From Ostreiculturibacter nitratireducens (GTDB lineage: Bacteria; Pseudomonadota; Alphaproteobacteria; Rhodobacterales; Rhodobacteraceae), in contig NZ_JAVQHL010000001.1 in assembly GCF_032670585.1 (NCBI RefSeq), positions 186,001-250,000 on the forward strand: a stretch of 64,000 bases of DNA. The letters run 5' to 3'. A program made the position numbers and the translations under genes. Positions 35,780 through 44,442 of this stretch are shown piece by piece (position 1 is the stretch's first letter; each line of letters starts with the position of its first letter). The notes beneath the pieces are model-generated. The model saw only the letters and a list, made by a program, of their open reading frames with translations, made no database searches and was not told the origin of the DNA.

Positions 35780-36921
35780 AGCTCTTCCTCATAGCCGGTG
35801 AACCGTCCGGGGACCGGCTGGGCGGGGCCCTCATGGCGGGCCTGAAGAAGCTTCATCCCGGCGTGCAATTCCTTGGCGTCGGCGGACCGGAGATGGAGGC
35901 TCAAGGGCTGACGAGCCTCTTCCCGATGGAAGAACTATCCGTCATGGGCCTGGTCGAGGTCCTGCCAAAATACCGCGAGCTCAAGGCGCGGATCGCAGAA
36001 ACGGCGGAGGCTGTCTCCGCTGCAGCGCCGGATGCCCTCATCACGATCGACAGCCCGGATTTCACCCTGCGTGTGGCCCGGATTGCCAAGGCGGCCAATC
36101 CGGGACTTGCGACCATCCATTACGTCGCGCCGACCGTCTGGGCCTGGCGGTCGGGCCGGGCGGCGAAGATGGCGAAGGTCATCGACCATGTCCTGGCGCT
36201 TTTCCCGTTCGAGCCGCCCTACATGGAAGCCGCCGGCATGAGCTGCGACTTCGTCGGCCATCCGGTCGTGACCGAGCCACAGGCGACACCTGAAGAAGCC
36301 GCCGCGTTCCGCGAAACGCACATGATCGGCGCGGACCAGCCTTTGGTCCTCTGCCTGCCCGGTTCCCGCCGGGGTGAGGTCAGGCGGCTTGCGCCGCGGT
36401 TTGACGAGGCCCTGATGCGTCTCCGCGACCGGGAGCCCGGCCTGCGCGTCGTCGTGCCCACCGTGCGCGGCGTCGCGGAGATGGTGCGGGAGATGTCGGC
36501 CCGTTGGCCGCATCCGCCGATCGTCGTCGAGGCCGCGGCCGACAAGAGGGCGGCTTTCGCCGCGGCGGATCTCGCGCTGGCCGCCTCGGGCACGGTGAGC
36601 CTTGAGCTTGCCGCTTCGGAAACGCCCATGGTGATTGCCTACGACATGAACTGGCTGTCGCGTTTCATCATCGGGCGGATGCTGAAGGTCGACACGGTGA
36701 CCTTGGTCAACCTCGTGTCGGAAACGCGCGCGATCCCGGAATTCCTCGGCGCCGATTGCCGCCCCGGACCCATCGCCCAGGCGCTGGCCGAGATCCTGAA
36801 CGACGACAAGGCGCGGGAGGCCCAGATTGCCGCAATGCGGCTGACCATGACGCGGCTCGGAAAGGGCGGTGAAGCCCCGGGCCTGCGAGCGGCCCGGTCG
36901 GTGCTCGCCAAGCTCGGATAG
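35776..36921 (+). CDS. lpxB: lipid A disaccharide synthase
   Basis: The 381-aa GT-B glycosyltransferase (family 19) has IAGEPSGDRLGG at the N-terminus, HYVAPTVWAWRSGRA in the middle and LPGSRRGEVRRL, and ASGTVSLELA near the C-terminus. It joins lipid X and UDP-diacylglucosamine at the inner membrane face. It is the last gene of the pyrH-to-lpxB run; I see no clear terminator after it. Confidence 0.96.
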   Translation: MKLFLIAGEPSGDRLGGALMAGLKKLHPGVQFLGVGGPEMEAQGLTSLFPMEELSVMGLVEVLPKYRELKARIAETAEAVSAAAPDALITIDSPDFTLRVARIAKAANPGLATIHYVAPTVWAWRSGRAAKMAKVIDHVLALFPFEPPYMEAAGMSCDFVGHPVVTEPQATPEEAAAFRETHMIGADQPLVLCLPGSRRGEVRRLAPRFDEALMRLRDREPGLRVVVPTVRGVAEMVREMSARWPHPPIVVEAAADKRAAFAAADLALAASGTVSLELAASETPMVIAYDMNWLSRFIIGRMLKVDTVTLVNLVSETRAIPEFLGADCRPGPIAQALAEILNDDKAREAQIAAMRLTMTRLGKGGEAPGLRAARSVLAKLG

Positions 36922-37007
36922 GGCTGACCGCGCGGGTGCCAGGGCGCCCACGTGGCGATGTCTGGGAAAGGCCTCTATGATGGGGGAGTTGTGTTCAGGA
37001 GGATTCG

Positions 37008-37274
37008 GTGATCCGCGTCTTGGCTCTCACGTTCATGTTCATTGCCGGCGCCGCATTCGCGGAGACGCCGGCGCCGGACCCCGAACGGGGTGAGGCGTAC
37101 TTCGGCATCGCCTGCTCATTCTGCCATCGCACCGCCTCGCTGGTGCGCCCGCTCATTCAGGGCGAGACGCCGGAGGAAAAGACCGCCTGGCTCGACGCTT
37201 GGCTGGTGAATCACTCCGCCCCGGATCGCGAGGCGAGGGCCGCGATCATCGCCTATCTCCTGAAGGAGGAATAG
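37008..37274 (+). CDS. small periplasmic c-type cytochrome
   Basis: The 88-aa protein has a signal peptide (MIRVLALTFMFIAGAAFA) and a mature part of only about 70 residues with one haem-binding motif CSFCH. Downstream of it there is no methionine at all; the His in VNHSAPD (near residue 70) is the only evident candidate for the sixth ligand, or the haem is five-coordinate. A GTG start at 37008 follows an AGGAGGA site. It stands alone between lpxB and the convergent mnmA. The partner is unknown. Confidence 0.8.
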   Translation: MIRVLALTFMFIAGAAFAETPAPDPERGEAYFGIACSFCHRTASLVRPLIQGETPEEKTAWLDAWLVNHSAPDREARAAIIAYLLKEE

Positions 37275-37278
37275 GCCC

Positions 37279-38427
37279 TCAGCGACTGGCGTGAATCCAG
37301 CCGCCGCCGAGGATCCGGCTGCTGCCGGTGTCATAGAATACGCAGGCCTGACCGGGGCTCACACCCTCTTCGGGCGTCAGAAGCTCTACCTCGGCCTCAG
37401 TCGCGGAAATGGGGCGGATCAACGCCTCGCGCGGGGGGCGGGTGGACCGAACCTTGACCGCGACGCTCCACTCCTTGCGGCTGTCGAGCGGTTGGTCGCC
37501 GAGCCAGTTAATCTCGCGCACGGGCACGACCCGGGTCGAAAGCGCCTCCTTCGGGCCGACGACGACGCGCCGCGCCTCGGGGTCCAGCCTGACTACGTAG
37601 AGCGGCTCCTCGAGCCCGCCGATCCCCAGCCCGCGGCGCTGGCCGATGGTGTAGTGGATCACGCCCCGGTGCTTGCCCAGGACGTTGCCATCCATATCCA
37701 CGATCTCGCCCGGATCGGCCGCGCCAGGGCGCAGCTTTTCGATGACGCTCGCGTAATTGCCGTTCGGAACAAAGCAGATGTCCTGGCTGTCCGGCTTGTC
37801 AGCGACGGCGAGCCCATATTTCGCAGCCAGCGCCCGCGTTTCGGACTTGGACGCGAGGTGGCCGAGGGGAAAGCGCAGGAAATCCAGCTGTTCTGGCGTC
37901 GTCGAGAACAGGAAATAGCTTTGGTCCCGTGTCGGGTCGGCAGCGCAATGCAGTTCGGGGCCACGCGGCCCCATCTTCCGCTGGATGTAGTGCCCGGTCG
38001 CCATGCAGTCCGCGTCGAGTTCGCGCGCAGTTTCCAGTAGGTCCTTGAACTTCACGCGCTCGTTGCAGCGGATGCAGGGCACGGGCGTCGCCCCGGCGAG
38101 GTAGGCATCGGCGAACTCGTCGATCACCGCCTGGCGGAACGTGTTTTCATAATCGAGCACGTAGTGCGGGAAGCCCATGGCTTCGGCGACGCGGCGGGCG
38201 TCGTGAATGTCCTGGCCGGCGCAGCAGGCACCCTTCTTGGCGAGCGCGGCGCCGTGATCATAGAGCTGCAGCGTGACGCCGACGACGTCGTAGCCTTCCT
38301 CGGCCAGCATTGCGGCCACGACGGACGAATCCACGCCGCCCGACATCGCCACGACGACGCGGGTTTCGGCCGGCGGTTTCGGCAGGCCGAGCGAGTTCAG
38401 TTTCGTTGCGGTGTCGGTCAATGGCAT
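37279..38427 (-). CDS. mnmA: tRNA 2-thiouridylase MnmA
   Basis: The 382-aa protein has the PP-loop SGGVDSS, the nucleophile Cys in CIRCNERVKF, the second Cys in DSQDICFVPNGNY, and a C-terminal beta-barrel. It makes 2-thiouridine at U34 of Glu, Gln and Lys tRNAs. I chose the ATG at 38427 (MPLTDTATKLNSLGLP); further upstream in-frame sequence crosses the sciP promoter region. It is divergent from sciP, 118 bp away. Confidence 0.95.
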   Translation of the reverse strand: MPLTDTATKLNSLGLPKPPAETRVVVAMSGGVDSSVVAAMLAEEGYDVVGVTLQLYDHGAALAKKGACCAGQDIHDARRVAEAMGFPHYVLDYENTFRQAVIDEFADAYLAGATPVPCIRCNERVKFKDLLETARELDADCMATGHYIQRKMGPRGPELHCAADPTRDQSYFLFSTTPEQLDFLRFPLGHLASKSETRALAAKYGLAVADKPDSQDICFVPNGNYASVIEKLRPGAADPGEIVDMDGNVLGKHRGVIHYTIGQRRGLGIGGLEEPLYVVRLDPEARRVVVGPKEALSTRVVPVREINWLGDQPLDSRKEWSVAVKVRSTRPPREALIRPISATEAEVELLTPEEGVSPGQACVFYDTGSSRILGGGWIHASR

Positions 38428-38545
38428 TGGAGGCTCCGGGTCCGCAGGAATATAGGAAAATGCGAGACACTCACAAGTCCGCGTTTCACCCCTCCTTAAG
38501 CCTGCCTCTTCACCTTGCGTCGCAGGACGACCGAGGGGGTGGCCC

Positions 38546-38824
38546 ATGTTTCTGAAGAAAGTCGATGGACCGCGGGCGGTTACCTTGCCCGACGGGACGA
38601 TACTGACCCGCGCCGATCTGCCGCCGGCAGAAACGCGCCGCTGGGTGGCGAGCCGCAAGGCGAAGGTGGTGAAGGCCGTGGCCTGCGGGCTCATGACATT
38701 GAAGGAGGCGTTGCAGCGCTACGAACTGTCGGAGGAGGAGTTCGAACTCTGGCGCAAGGCAGTCGAGACGCACGGGGAAAGGGCGCTGAAAGTGACGGCG
38801 ATCCAGAAATACCGACAACTTTAA
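38546..38824 (+). CDS. sciP: CtrA inhibitor SciP (DUF1153)
   Basis: The 92-aa helical protein matches the DUF1153/SciP family: LPDGTILTRADLPPAETRRWVASRKAKVV, then a helix-turn-helix-like AVACGLMTLKEALQRYELSEEEF. In Caulobacter SciP binds CtrA at target promoters and blocks recruitment of RNA polymerase. Here its gene is 95 bp upstream of ctrA on the same strand, unlike in Caulobacter where the genes are apart. Control in the same circuit is a reasonable inference. Confidence 0.88.
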   Translation: MFLKKVDGPRAVTLPDGTILTRADLPPAETRRWVASRKAKVVKAVACGLMTLKEALQRYELSEEEFELWRKAVETHGERALKVTAIQKYRQL

Positions 38825-38862
38825 GTTGCACGCATGGAAGGTTATGCGACAGTAACGTGCGG

Positions 38863-38870
38863 TTAACCAA
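38863..38870 (+). promoter_or_regulatory. CtrA half-site-like box upstream of ctrA
   Basis: TTAACCAA lies 50 bp before the ctrA start and matches seven of eight bases of the Caulobacter half-site TTAACCAT. It would fit autoregulation of ctrA. A CCAATTGG palindrome overlaps it. Confidence 0.4.
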
Positions 38871-38919
38871 TTGGCGACAAGTTGGCAGGTGACCGAGGTA
38901 CAAACGCGGAGACCTGAAG

Positions 38920-39633
38920 ATGCGAATCCTGCTGGTTGAGGATGATCCGACCACGTCGCGCAGCATCGAACTGATGCTGACCCATGCAAACCTCAACGTC
39001 TACTGCACGGACCTCGGCGAGGAAGGCATCGATCTGGCGAAGCTTTACGACTATGACCTGATCCTCCTCGATCTGAACCTGCCGGACATGAATGGGCACG
39101 AGGTGCTGCGCCAGATCCGGCTGGCGAAGGTCGATACTCCGATCCTGATCCTTTCCGGCGCCGATGACACGGAAAACAAGATCAAGGGTTTCGGCTTCGG
39201 GGCCGACGACTACATGACCAAACCGTTCCACCGGGAAGAGTTGGTGGCGCGCATCCACGCGATCATCCGCCGCTCGAAGGGCCATGCGCAATCGATGATC
39301 CGCACCGGCAAGATCTCGGTGAACCTCGATGCGAAGACCGTCGAGGTCGACGGAAAGTCGGTTCACCTGACGGGGAAGGAATATCAGATGCTGGAACTCC
39401 TTTCGCTGCGCAAAGGCTCGACACTGACGAAGGAGATGTTCCTGAACCACCTCTATGGCGGCATGGACGAGCCTGAACTGAAGATCATCGACGTGTTCAT
39501 CTGCAAGCTGCGCAAGAAGCTCGCCGAGGCAACGGGCGGTGACAATTACATCGAGACGGTCTGGGGCCGTGGCTACGTGCTGCGCGATCCCAGCCCGGCG
39601 CAGGTGGAACGGCGCATCGCGATCGGTGCGTGA
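38920..39633 (+). CDS. ctrA: response regulator CtrA
   Basis: The 237-aa protein has a receiver domain with phospho-acceptor Asp51 (LILLDLNLPDMNGHE) and an OmpR-type winged-helix domain (about 125-230: LTGKEYQMLELL...YIETVWGRGYVL). Identity to CtrA is high throughout as recalled, including MRILLVEDDPTTSRSIELML. In Rhodobacterales CtrA is activated through the CckA-ChpT phosphorelay and controls motility, gene transfer agent and cell-cycle genes. It lies between sciP and ligA. Confidence 0.95.
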   Translation: MRILLVEDDPTTSRSIELMLTHANLNVYCTDLGEEGIDLAKLYDYDLILLDLNLPDMNGHEVLRQIRLAKVDTPILILSGADDTENKIKGFGFGADDYMTKPFHREELVARIHAIIRRSKGHAQSMIRTGKISVNLDAKTVEVDGKSVHLTGKEYQMLELLSLRKGSTLTKEMFLNHLYGGMDEPELKIIDVFICKLRKKLAEATGGDNYIETVWGRGYVLRDPSPAQVERRIAIGA

Positions 39634-39794
39634 TCAGACATCTTGTCGGCCCCGGCACCGGGGAACCCCGGACCGCGCAGAACGAACGGGGACGGGAGGC
39701 GACGAGGTCAGCCGCGACGTGTCGTTTCACGAGGCTGGACCTCCCGGGACGGTCCCCCTATCACTGCGGGTGAGACGTCGCGGGAGGTCATTTC

Positions 39795-41942
39795 ATGTCG
39801 TCGGTGGGCAAATCGGCCGGAAGCGTTTCGGGCGCCTTCCCGGACGTGGCGGTCAAGGATCTCGACGAGGACCAGGCCGGGGCAGAAATCGCAAGGCTCA
39901 CTGAGGAAGTCGAGGCGGCGGACCGGGCCTATCACACGCTTGATGCGCCCGAGATATCGGACGCCGAATACGATGCGCTCAAGCGGCGGCTTGCGGAGAT
40001 AGAGGCGCGGTTTCCGCAGCTGAAATCGCCGGAAAGCCCGACAGAGAAAGTCGGTGCGCCCTTGGCGGAAGGATTCGCCAAGGTTCGCCACGAGGTCCGG
40101 ATGTTCAGCCTCGCGAACGCCTTCGAGACCGAGGAGGTGACCGACTTCGACGAACGTGTGCGCAAGTACCTCAACCTCGGCAAGGACGCGGCGCTGACCT
40201 ACACGGCCGAGCCGAAGATCGACGGCCTGTCGCTGTCCTTGCGCTACGAGCGCGGCAGGCTCGTACAGGCGGCGACGAGGGGCGATGGCGAGACCGGTGA
40301 GAACGTGACCGAGAACGCGCGCACGATCGGGGACATCCCGCATCACCTTTCCGGCGCGCCCGACGTCCTCGAGGTCAGGGGCGAGGTCTACATGAGCCAT
40401 GCCGATTTCGGCCGGCTCAACGAACGGCAGGAGAAAGCTGGCGAAAAGACCTTCGCCAACCCGAGGAACGCTGCCGCCGGCAGCCTGCGGCAACTGGACC
40501 CGCGGATCACGGCGGAGCGGCCGCTGCGCTTCTTCGCCTATGGCTGGGGCGCGGCCTCAGAGCCGCTGGCGGAGACGCAATTCGATGCCATCGGGCGTCT
40601 GGCGGAGTTCGGGTTTTCCACGAACCCTCTCACGCGTCTCTGCGACGGCCCCGATGCTCTCCTCGATGCCTACCGGACGATCGAGCAGAAACGCGCGACG
40701 CTCGGGTACGATATCGATGGCGTGGTCTACAAGGTCAACGACCTTGGCCTCCAGCGCCGGTTGGGTTTCCGCACGGCGACGCCCCGCTGGGCCATCGCGC
40801 ACAAGTTCCCGGCCGAACTGGCATGGACGCGGCTCGAGGCGATCGACATCCAGGTCGGCCGCACCGGCGCGCTGTCCCCCGTTGCACGCCTTTCGCCGGT
40901 GACGGTGGGCGGGGTCGTCGTTTCCAACGCGACGCTGCATAACGAGGACTACATTGCCGGCCGCGACGCCAAGGGGAACCCGATCCGCGACGGCAAGGAT
41001 ATCCGCGTCGGCGACTGGGTCCAGGTCTACCGCGCGGGCGACGTGATCCCGAAGGTCGCCGACGTGGACCTTTCGAAGCGTCCGGAGGACGCGGAGCCCT
41101 ACGAATTCCCGAAAACCTGCCCGGAGTGCGGTTCGGAGGCGATCCGGGAGGATGGCGACGCGGTGCGCCGGTGCACCGGAGGGATGATCTGCCCGGCGCA
41201 GGCGGTCGAGAAGCTGAAGCATTTCGTCTCGCGCGCGGCCTTCGACATCGAGGGGCTCGGCGGCAAGCATGTCGAGGCTTTCTACGAGAAGGGCTGGATC
41301 AGCGAACCGGCGGATATCTTCACGCTGGGGGAAAATCATGGCGACGAGCTTCGGCAGTTGGAGGGCTGGGGCGAGAAATCCGCAGCGAACCTTTTCGCTG
41401 CCATCGACATGCGTCGGCGGATCCCCCTGAACCGCCTGATCTTCGCGCTCGGCATCCGGCATGTCGGAGAGAGTTCTGCATCGCTTCTTGCGAACGACTA
41501 CGGCACGTGGGAGGCCTTCGAGGCCGCCATGACCTCGGCTCGTATCGGCGAGGGCGACGATTGGAAACGGCTGACCAACATTAACGGCGTGGGCGATGTG
41601 ATGGCGACGTCGCTGGTGACGGCATTCCACCAAGAGGCGGAGCGCGCCTCGATCGACCGGCTGGTCTCGATGCTGGAGGTCGAGCCCGTGGTCCGGCGCG
41701 GTCCGGTCGAAAGCCCGGTCGCCGGGAAGACGATCGTCTTCACCGGGACGCTGGAGAAGATGACGCGGGCCGAGGCCAAGGCGCGCGCCGAGGCGCTCGG
41801 GGCAAAGGTCGCGGGGTCGGTTTCGGCGCGGACCGACCTCGTCGTTGCGGGGCCCGGAGCCGGTTCGAAGGCGAAGGAGGCCGAGCGGCTTGGCGTCGAG
41901 ATGATCGACGAGGAAGCCTGGCTCGCGCTCATCGGCGGATGA
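39795..41942 (+). CDS. ligA: NAD-dependent DNA ligase
   Basis: The 715-aa protein has the Ia domain, the adenylation motif EPKIDGLSL with the nucleophile Lys, an OB fold, a four-Cys zinc finger (TCPECG...RRCTGGMICPAQ), helix-hairpin-helix repeats and a C-terminal BRCT domain (about 635-715). It seals Okazaki nicks with NAD. GGGAGG precedes the ATG. It overlaps recG by 4 bp, so the two are one operon. Confidence 0.97.
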   Translation: MSSVGKSAGSVSGAFPDVAVKDLDEDQAGAEIARLTEEVEAADRAYHTLDAPEISDAEYDALKRRLAEIEARFPQLKSPESPTEKVGAPLAEGFAKVRHEVRMFSLANAFETEEVTDFDERVRKYLNLGKDAALTYTAEPKIDGLSLSLRYERGRLVQAATRGDGETGENVTENARTIGDIPHHLSGAPDVLEVRGEVYMSHADFGRLNERQEKAGEKTFANPRNAAAGSLRQLDPRITAERPLRFFAYGWGAASEPLAETQFDAIGRLAEFGFSTNPLTRLCDGPDALLDAYRTIEQKRATLGYDIDGVVYKVNDLGLQRRLGFRTATPRWAIAHKFPAELAWTRLEAIDIQVGRTGALSPVARLSPVTVGGVVVSNATLHNEDYIAGRDAKGNPIRDGKDIRVGDWVQVYRAGDVIPKVADVDLSKRPEDAEPYEFPKTCPECGSEAIREDGDAVRRCTGGMICPAQAVEKLKHFVSRAAFDIEGLGGKHVEAFYEKGWISEPADIFTLGENHGDELRQLEGWGEKSAANLFAAIDMRRRIPLNRLIFALGIRHVGESSASLLANDYGTWEAFEAAMTSARIGEGDDWKRLTNINGVGDVMATSLVTAFHQEAERASIDRLVSMLEVEPVVRRGPVESPVAGKTIVFTGTLEKMTRAEAKARAEALGAKVAGSVSARTDLVVAGPGAGSKAKEAERLGVEMIDEEAWLALIGG

Positions 41943-44029
41943 CCGGGCGTCCGTCCATCCTCTTCCCGCTCTTCGCGGAGCTGGAGACGCTGCCCGGGGT
42001 GGGCGCGAAGACGGCGAAGCTCCTGTCCCAGATGGGGATCGAACGGCCGCGCGATCTCGTCTTCACCTTGCCGTATTCGGGCGTCGACCGCCGCTTGCGC
42101 CGGTCGATCCGGGAGGTGGTGCCGCCCGCGACCGTTACCGTCGAGGTGGAGGTCGGGGCGCATGTGCCATCGCGCCGCAAGGGGGGCCCAGCGCGGGTCT
42201 TCGTCCGCGATGCCGAAACCGAGTTCCAGTTGGTGTTCTTTCACGCGCGGCCCGAAATCCTCGCGCGGCAGCTGCCGACGGGGCAGCGGCGCGTGATTTC
42301 GGGAAAGCTGGAGATCTTCGACGGCGTCGCCCAGATCGTCCATCCTGACCACATCCTGCGCCCGGAAGAAGCGAAGGACCTGCCCGAGTTCGAGCCCGTC
42401 TACCCCCTTACCGCTGGCCTCAGCCTGCGGACGATGGCCAAGGCCGCCGCGGCCTCGGTGGAGAGGATTCCTGATCTCGAGGAGTGGATCGACCCGGCGC
42501 TGAAGCTTCGGGAGGGGTGGCCGGACTGGGCCGATGCCATCAGGGCCGCGCATGGCCCGAAGGGGAATCCGGACCTCGCGCCGACGGCGCCGGCACGCCA
42601 GAGGCTCGCCTATGACGAGTTCTTCGCCCATCAGCTGACGCTTGCCCTCGCCCGCAGCGCCCTACGTCGCGGCAAGGGTCGGCCATCCGTCGGGAACGGC
42701 ACGCTTCAGCGCAGGGTCCTCGATGCCTTGCCCTTCCGCCCGACCGGAGCGCAGGAGCGCGCGATATCAGAGATAGCCGCCGACATGGCGTCGGACCGGC
42801 GCATGAACCGACTGCTTCAGGGGGACGTTGGCGCGGGCAAGACGCTCGTCGCGTTCCTCGCGCTTCTCATCGCCGTGGAGGCGGGCGGGCAGGGGGTGAT
42901 GATGGCCCCGACAGAAATCCTGGCGCGCCAGCACCTCGAAAGCCTGCGCCCCATGGCGGCGGCTGCCGGCGTCCGGCTCGAGCTTCTGACGGGCCGTGAC
43001 AAGGGGGCGGAGCGCGCCACGAAGCTCGCTGCGCTGAAGGAAGGGAAGATTCAGGTCCTCGTCGGCACGCACGCGGTTTTCCAGAAGGATGTGGATTTCC
43101 ATGACCTTCGCCTTGCCGTTGTCGACGAGCAGCACCGTTTCGGCGTTGCGCAACGCATGGAGCTTGGTGCGAAGGGGCGGGCCGCGGACGTTCTGGTGAT
43201 GACGGCGACGCCGATCCCGCGTTCGCTGGCGCTTGCGAATTACGGCGACATGGACGTCTCGCTTCTGGATGAAAAGCCGCCCGGGCGGAAGCCGGTGCAG
43301 ACGGCTCTCGTCGCGACCAGCCGTATGGAGGAGGTGGTCGACCATCTCCGTCGCGCGGTTGCCGAGGGGCGCCAGGCATACTGGGTCTGTCCCCTGGTCG
43401 AAGAGAGCGAGGTCGTGGACCTGACCGCCGCGCAGGAAAGGTTCCGTTCCCTTCGGGCCGCCTTGGGCGAAGGCGTCGTGGGTCTGGTGCATGGGCAGAT
43501 GCCGCCGTCGGAAAAGGACGTGGCGATGGCGGATTTCGTCGCGGGCCGGACCAAGGTTCTTGTCGCCACGACGGTGATCGAGGTGGGTGTGAACGTGCCC
43601 AATGCCTCGATCATGGTCATCGAGCGGGCGGAGATCTTCGGCCTCGCGCAGCTTCACCAGCTGCGGGGCAGGGTGGGGCGGGGTTCCGAGAAGTCGACAT
43701 GCCTGCTCCTCTACCAGTCCCCGCTTTCGGAGACGGCCGAGCGCCGGCTCGCGATCCTCCGCGAGACGGAGGACGGGTTCCGGATCGCGGAAGAGGATCT
43801 CGCCATGCGCGGGGCTGGCGACCTGATCGGCACGGCGCAGTCGGGACTGCCCAAGTTCAGGATCGGGGACCTGGAAAGACAAGCTGCTCTCATGGCCGTG
43901 GCACAGGATGACGCGCGGGCGCTGCTTGCCGCGGATCCGGAGCTATCGGGTCCGCGTGGACGTGCGGCGCGGGTCCTTTTGTGGTTGATGGAGCAGGATC
44001 GGGCGATCCGGCTCATCACGGTGGGATAG
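41939..44029 (+). CDS. recG: ATP-dependent DNA helicase RecG
   Basis: The 696-aa protein has the N-terminal wedge/OB domain, Walker A LLQGDVGAGKT, the DEQH box (VVDEQHRFG), motif III TATPIPR, and motifs V/VI in ATTVIEVGVNVPNA and QLRGRVGRG. It regresses stalled forks and branch-migrates Holliday junctions. It is the last gene of the ligA-recG pair and is followed by an SOS-box region. Confidence 0.96.
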   Translation: MTGRPSILFPLFAELETLPGVGAKTAKLLSQMGIERPRDLVFTLPYSGVDRRLRRSIREVVPPATVTVEVEVGAHVPSRRKGGPARVFVRDAETEFQLVFFHARPEILARQLPTGQRRVISGKLEIFDGVAQIVHPDHILRPEEAKDLPEFEPVYPLTAGLSLRTMAKAAAASVERIPDLEEWIDPALKLREGWPDWADAIRAAHGPKGNPDLAPTAPARQRLAYDEFFAHQLTLALARSALRRGKGRPSVGNGTLQRRVLDALPFRPTGAQERAISEIAADMASDRRMNRLLQGDVGAGKTLVAFLALLIAVEAGGQGVMMAPTEILARQHLESLRPMAAAAGVRLELLTGRDKGAERATKLAALKEGKIQVLVGTHAVFQKDVDFHDLRLAVVDEQHRFGVAQRMELGAKGRAADVLVMTATPIPRSLALANYGDMDVSLLDEKPPGRKPVQTALVATSRMEEVVDHLRRAVAEGRQAYWVCPLVEESEVVDLTAAQERFRSLRAALGEGVVGLVHGQMPPSEKDVAMADFVAGRTKVLVATTVIEVGVNVPNASIMVIERAEIFGLAQLHQLRGRVGRGSEKSTCLLLYQSPLSETAERRLAILRETEDGFRIAEEDLAMRGAGDLIGTAQSGLPKFRIGDLERQAALMAVAQDDARALLAADPELSGPRGRAARVLLWLMEQDRAIRLITVG

Positions 44030-44054
44030 ACGAATCCCCCAGAAATCCACCTTT

Positions 44055-44090
44055 GTTCACAAAAGTTCCTAAAATGTTCTTTACAGGTTC
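44055..44090 (+). promoter_or_regulatory. tandem LexA (SOS) box
   Basis: Four GTTC motifs occur at 44055, 44065, 44076 and 44087. The last three are spaced by exactly 7 bp, giving two overlapping copies of GTTC-N7-GTTC, the LexA box of Rhodobacter and other alphaproteobacteria; the first is spaced by 6 bp. A degenerate reverse copy GAAC-N7-AAAC is at 44103-44117. They lie 54-89 bp before the small ORF at 44144. Confidence 0.75.
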
Positions 44091-44143
44091 GGGTGAATAT
44101 GAGAACAAAGGATAAACATCTCTCGTAACAGGGGGACCGCCCA

Positions 44144-44266
44144 ATGATCGCTGACCTGAAATCCGTTCTTCGCCGTGCTTCGCCGACGCTGATCGAGGAC
44201 ACGCTGGGCGCTGCGGCGCTTGCTGTGATGTTGATCGTCGGCCTGCATCTTCCCGGCCTCGTCTGA
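44144..44266 (+). CDS. 40-aa membrane protein, predicted SOS-induced
   Basis: This gene encodes an N-terminal basic amphipathic part (MIADLKSVLRRASPTLIEDT) and one hydrophobic helix (about residues 21-40, LGAAALAVMLIVGLHLPGLV) that reaches the C-terminus. AGGGGG lies about 9 bp before the ATG. The tandem LexA box upstream and a terminator downstream make a complete transcription unit. Its design resembles the Caulobacter SOS-induced division inhibitor SidA (29 aa, one membrane helix), but I see no clear sequence match, so a cell-division role is a hypothesis. The reading frame is short, and only conservation can prove it is translated. Confidence 0.65.
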   Translation: MIADLKSVLRRASPTLIEDTLGAAALAVMLIVGLHLPGLV

Positions 44267-44358
44267 GACCGGCACGCTCTGCCTCGCGCATTTCCGCCCG
44301 GAGCGGCGCGCCTGATGCTTTCAGTCGACGCGCCCGTTTGTCACTGCCTGTCCCCAAG

Positions 44359-44379
44359 GGGATACCGGCCCGGTATCCC
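44359..44379. repeat. 9-bp perfect hairpin in the small gene's 3' region
   Basis: The arms 44359-44367 and 44371-44379 (GGGATACCG and its complement) pair perfectly around a 3-base loop. There is no T tract. It lies between the 40-aa gene and the terminator and may shape the 3' untranslated region. Confidence 0.5.
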
Positions 44380-44411
44380 AAGGCCGCCCGGATCCGGAAG
44401 ATGCGCCACTC

Positions 44412-44442
44412 GCCGCCGCTCCTCTTGGGGCGGCGGCTTTTT
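44412..44442 (+). terminator. intrinsic terminator of the 40-aa gene
   Basis: An 11-bp GC stem with one G-U pair (44412-44422 with 44427-44437), a TCTT loop and five T residues (44438-44442) form a good plus-strand terminator. It ends at the stop codon of the convergent IscU-like gene. Confidence 0.8.

Noticed and set aside
39650..39663. hairpin CCCCG/CGGGG after ctrA as a terminator
   Set aside because: Only five pairs and no T tract; it can arise by chance in GC-rich DNA.
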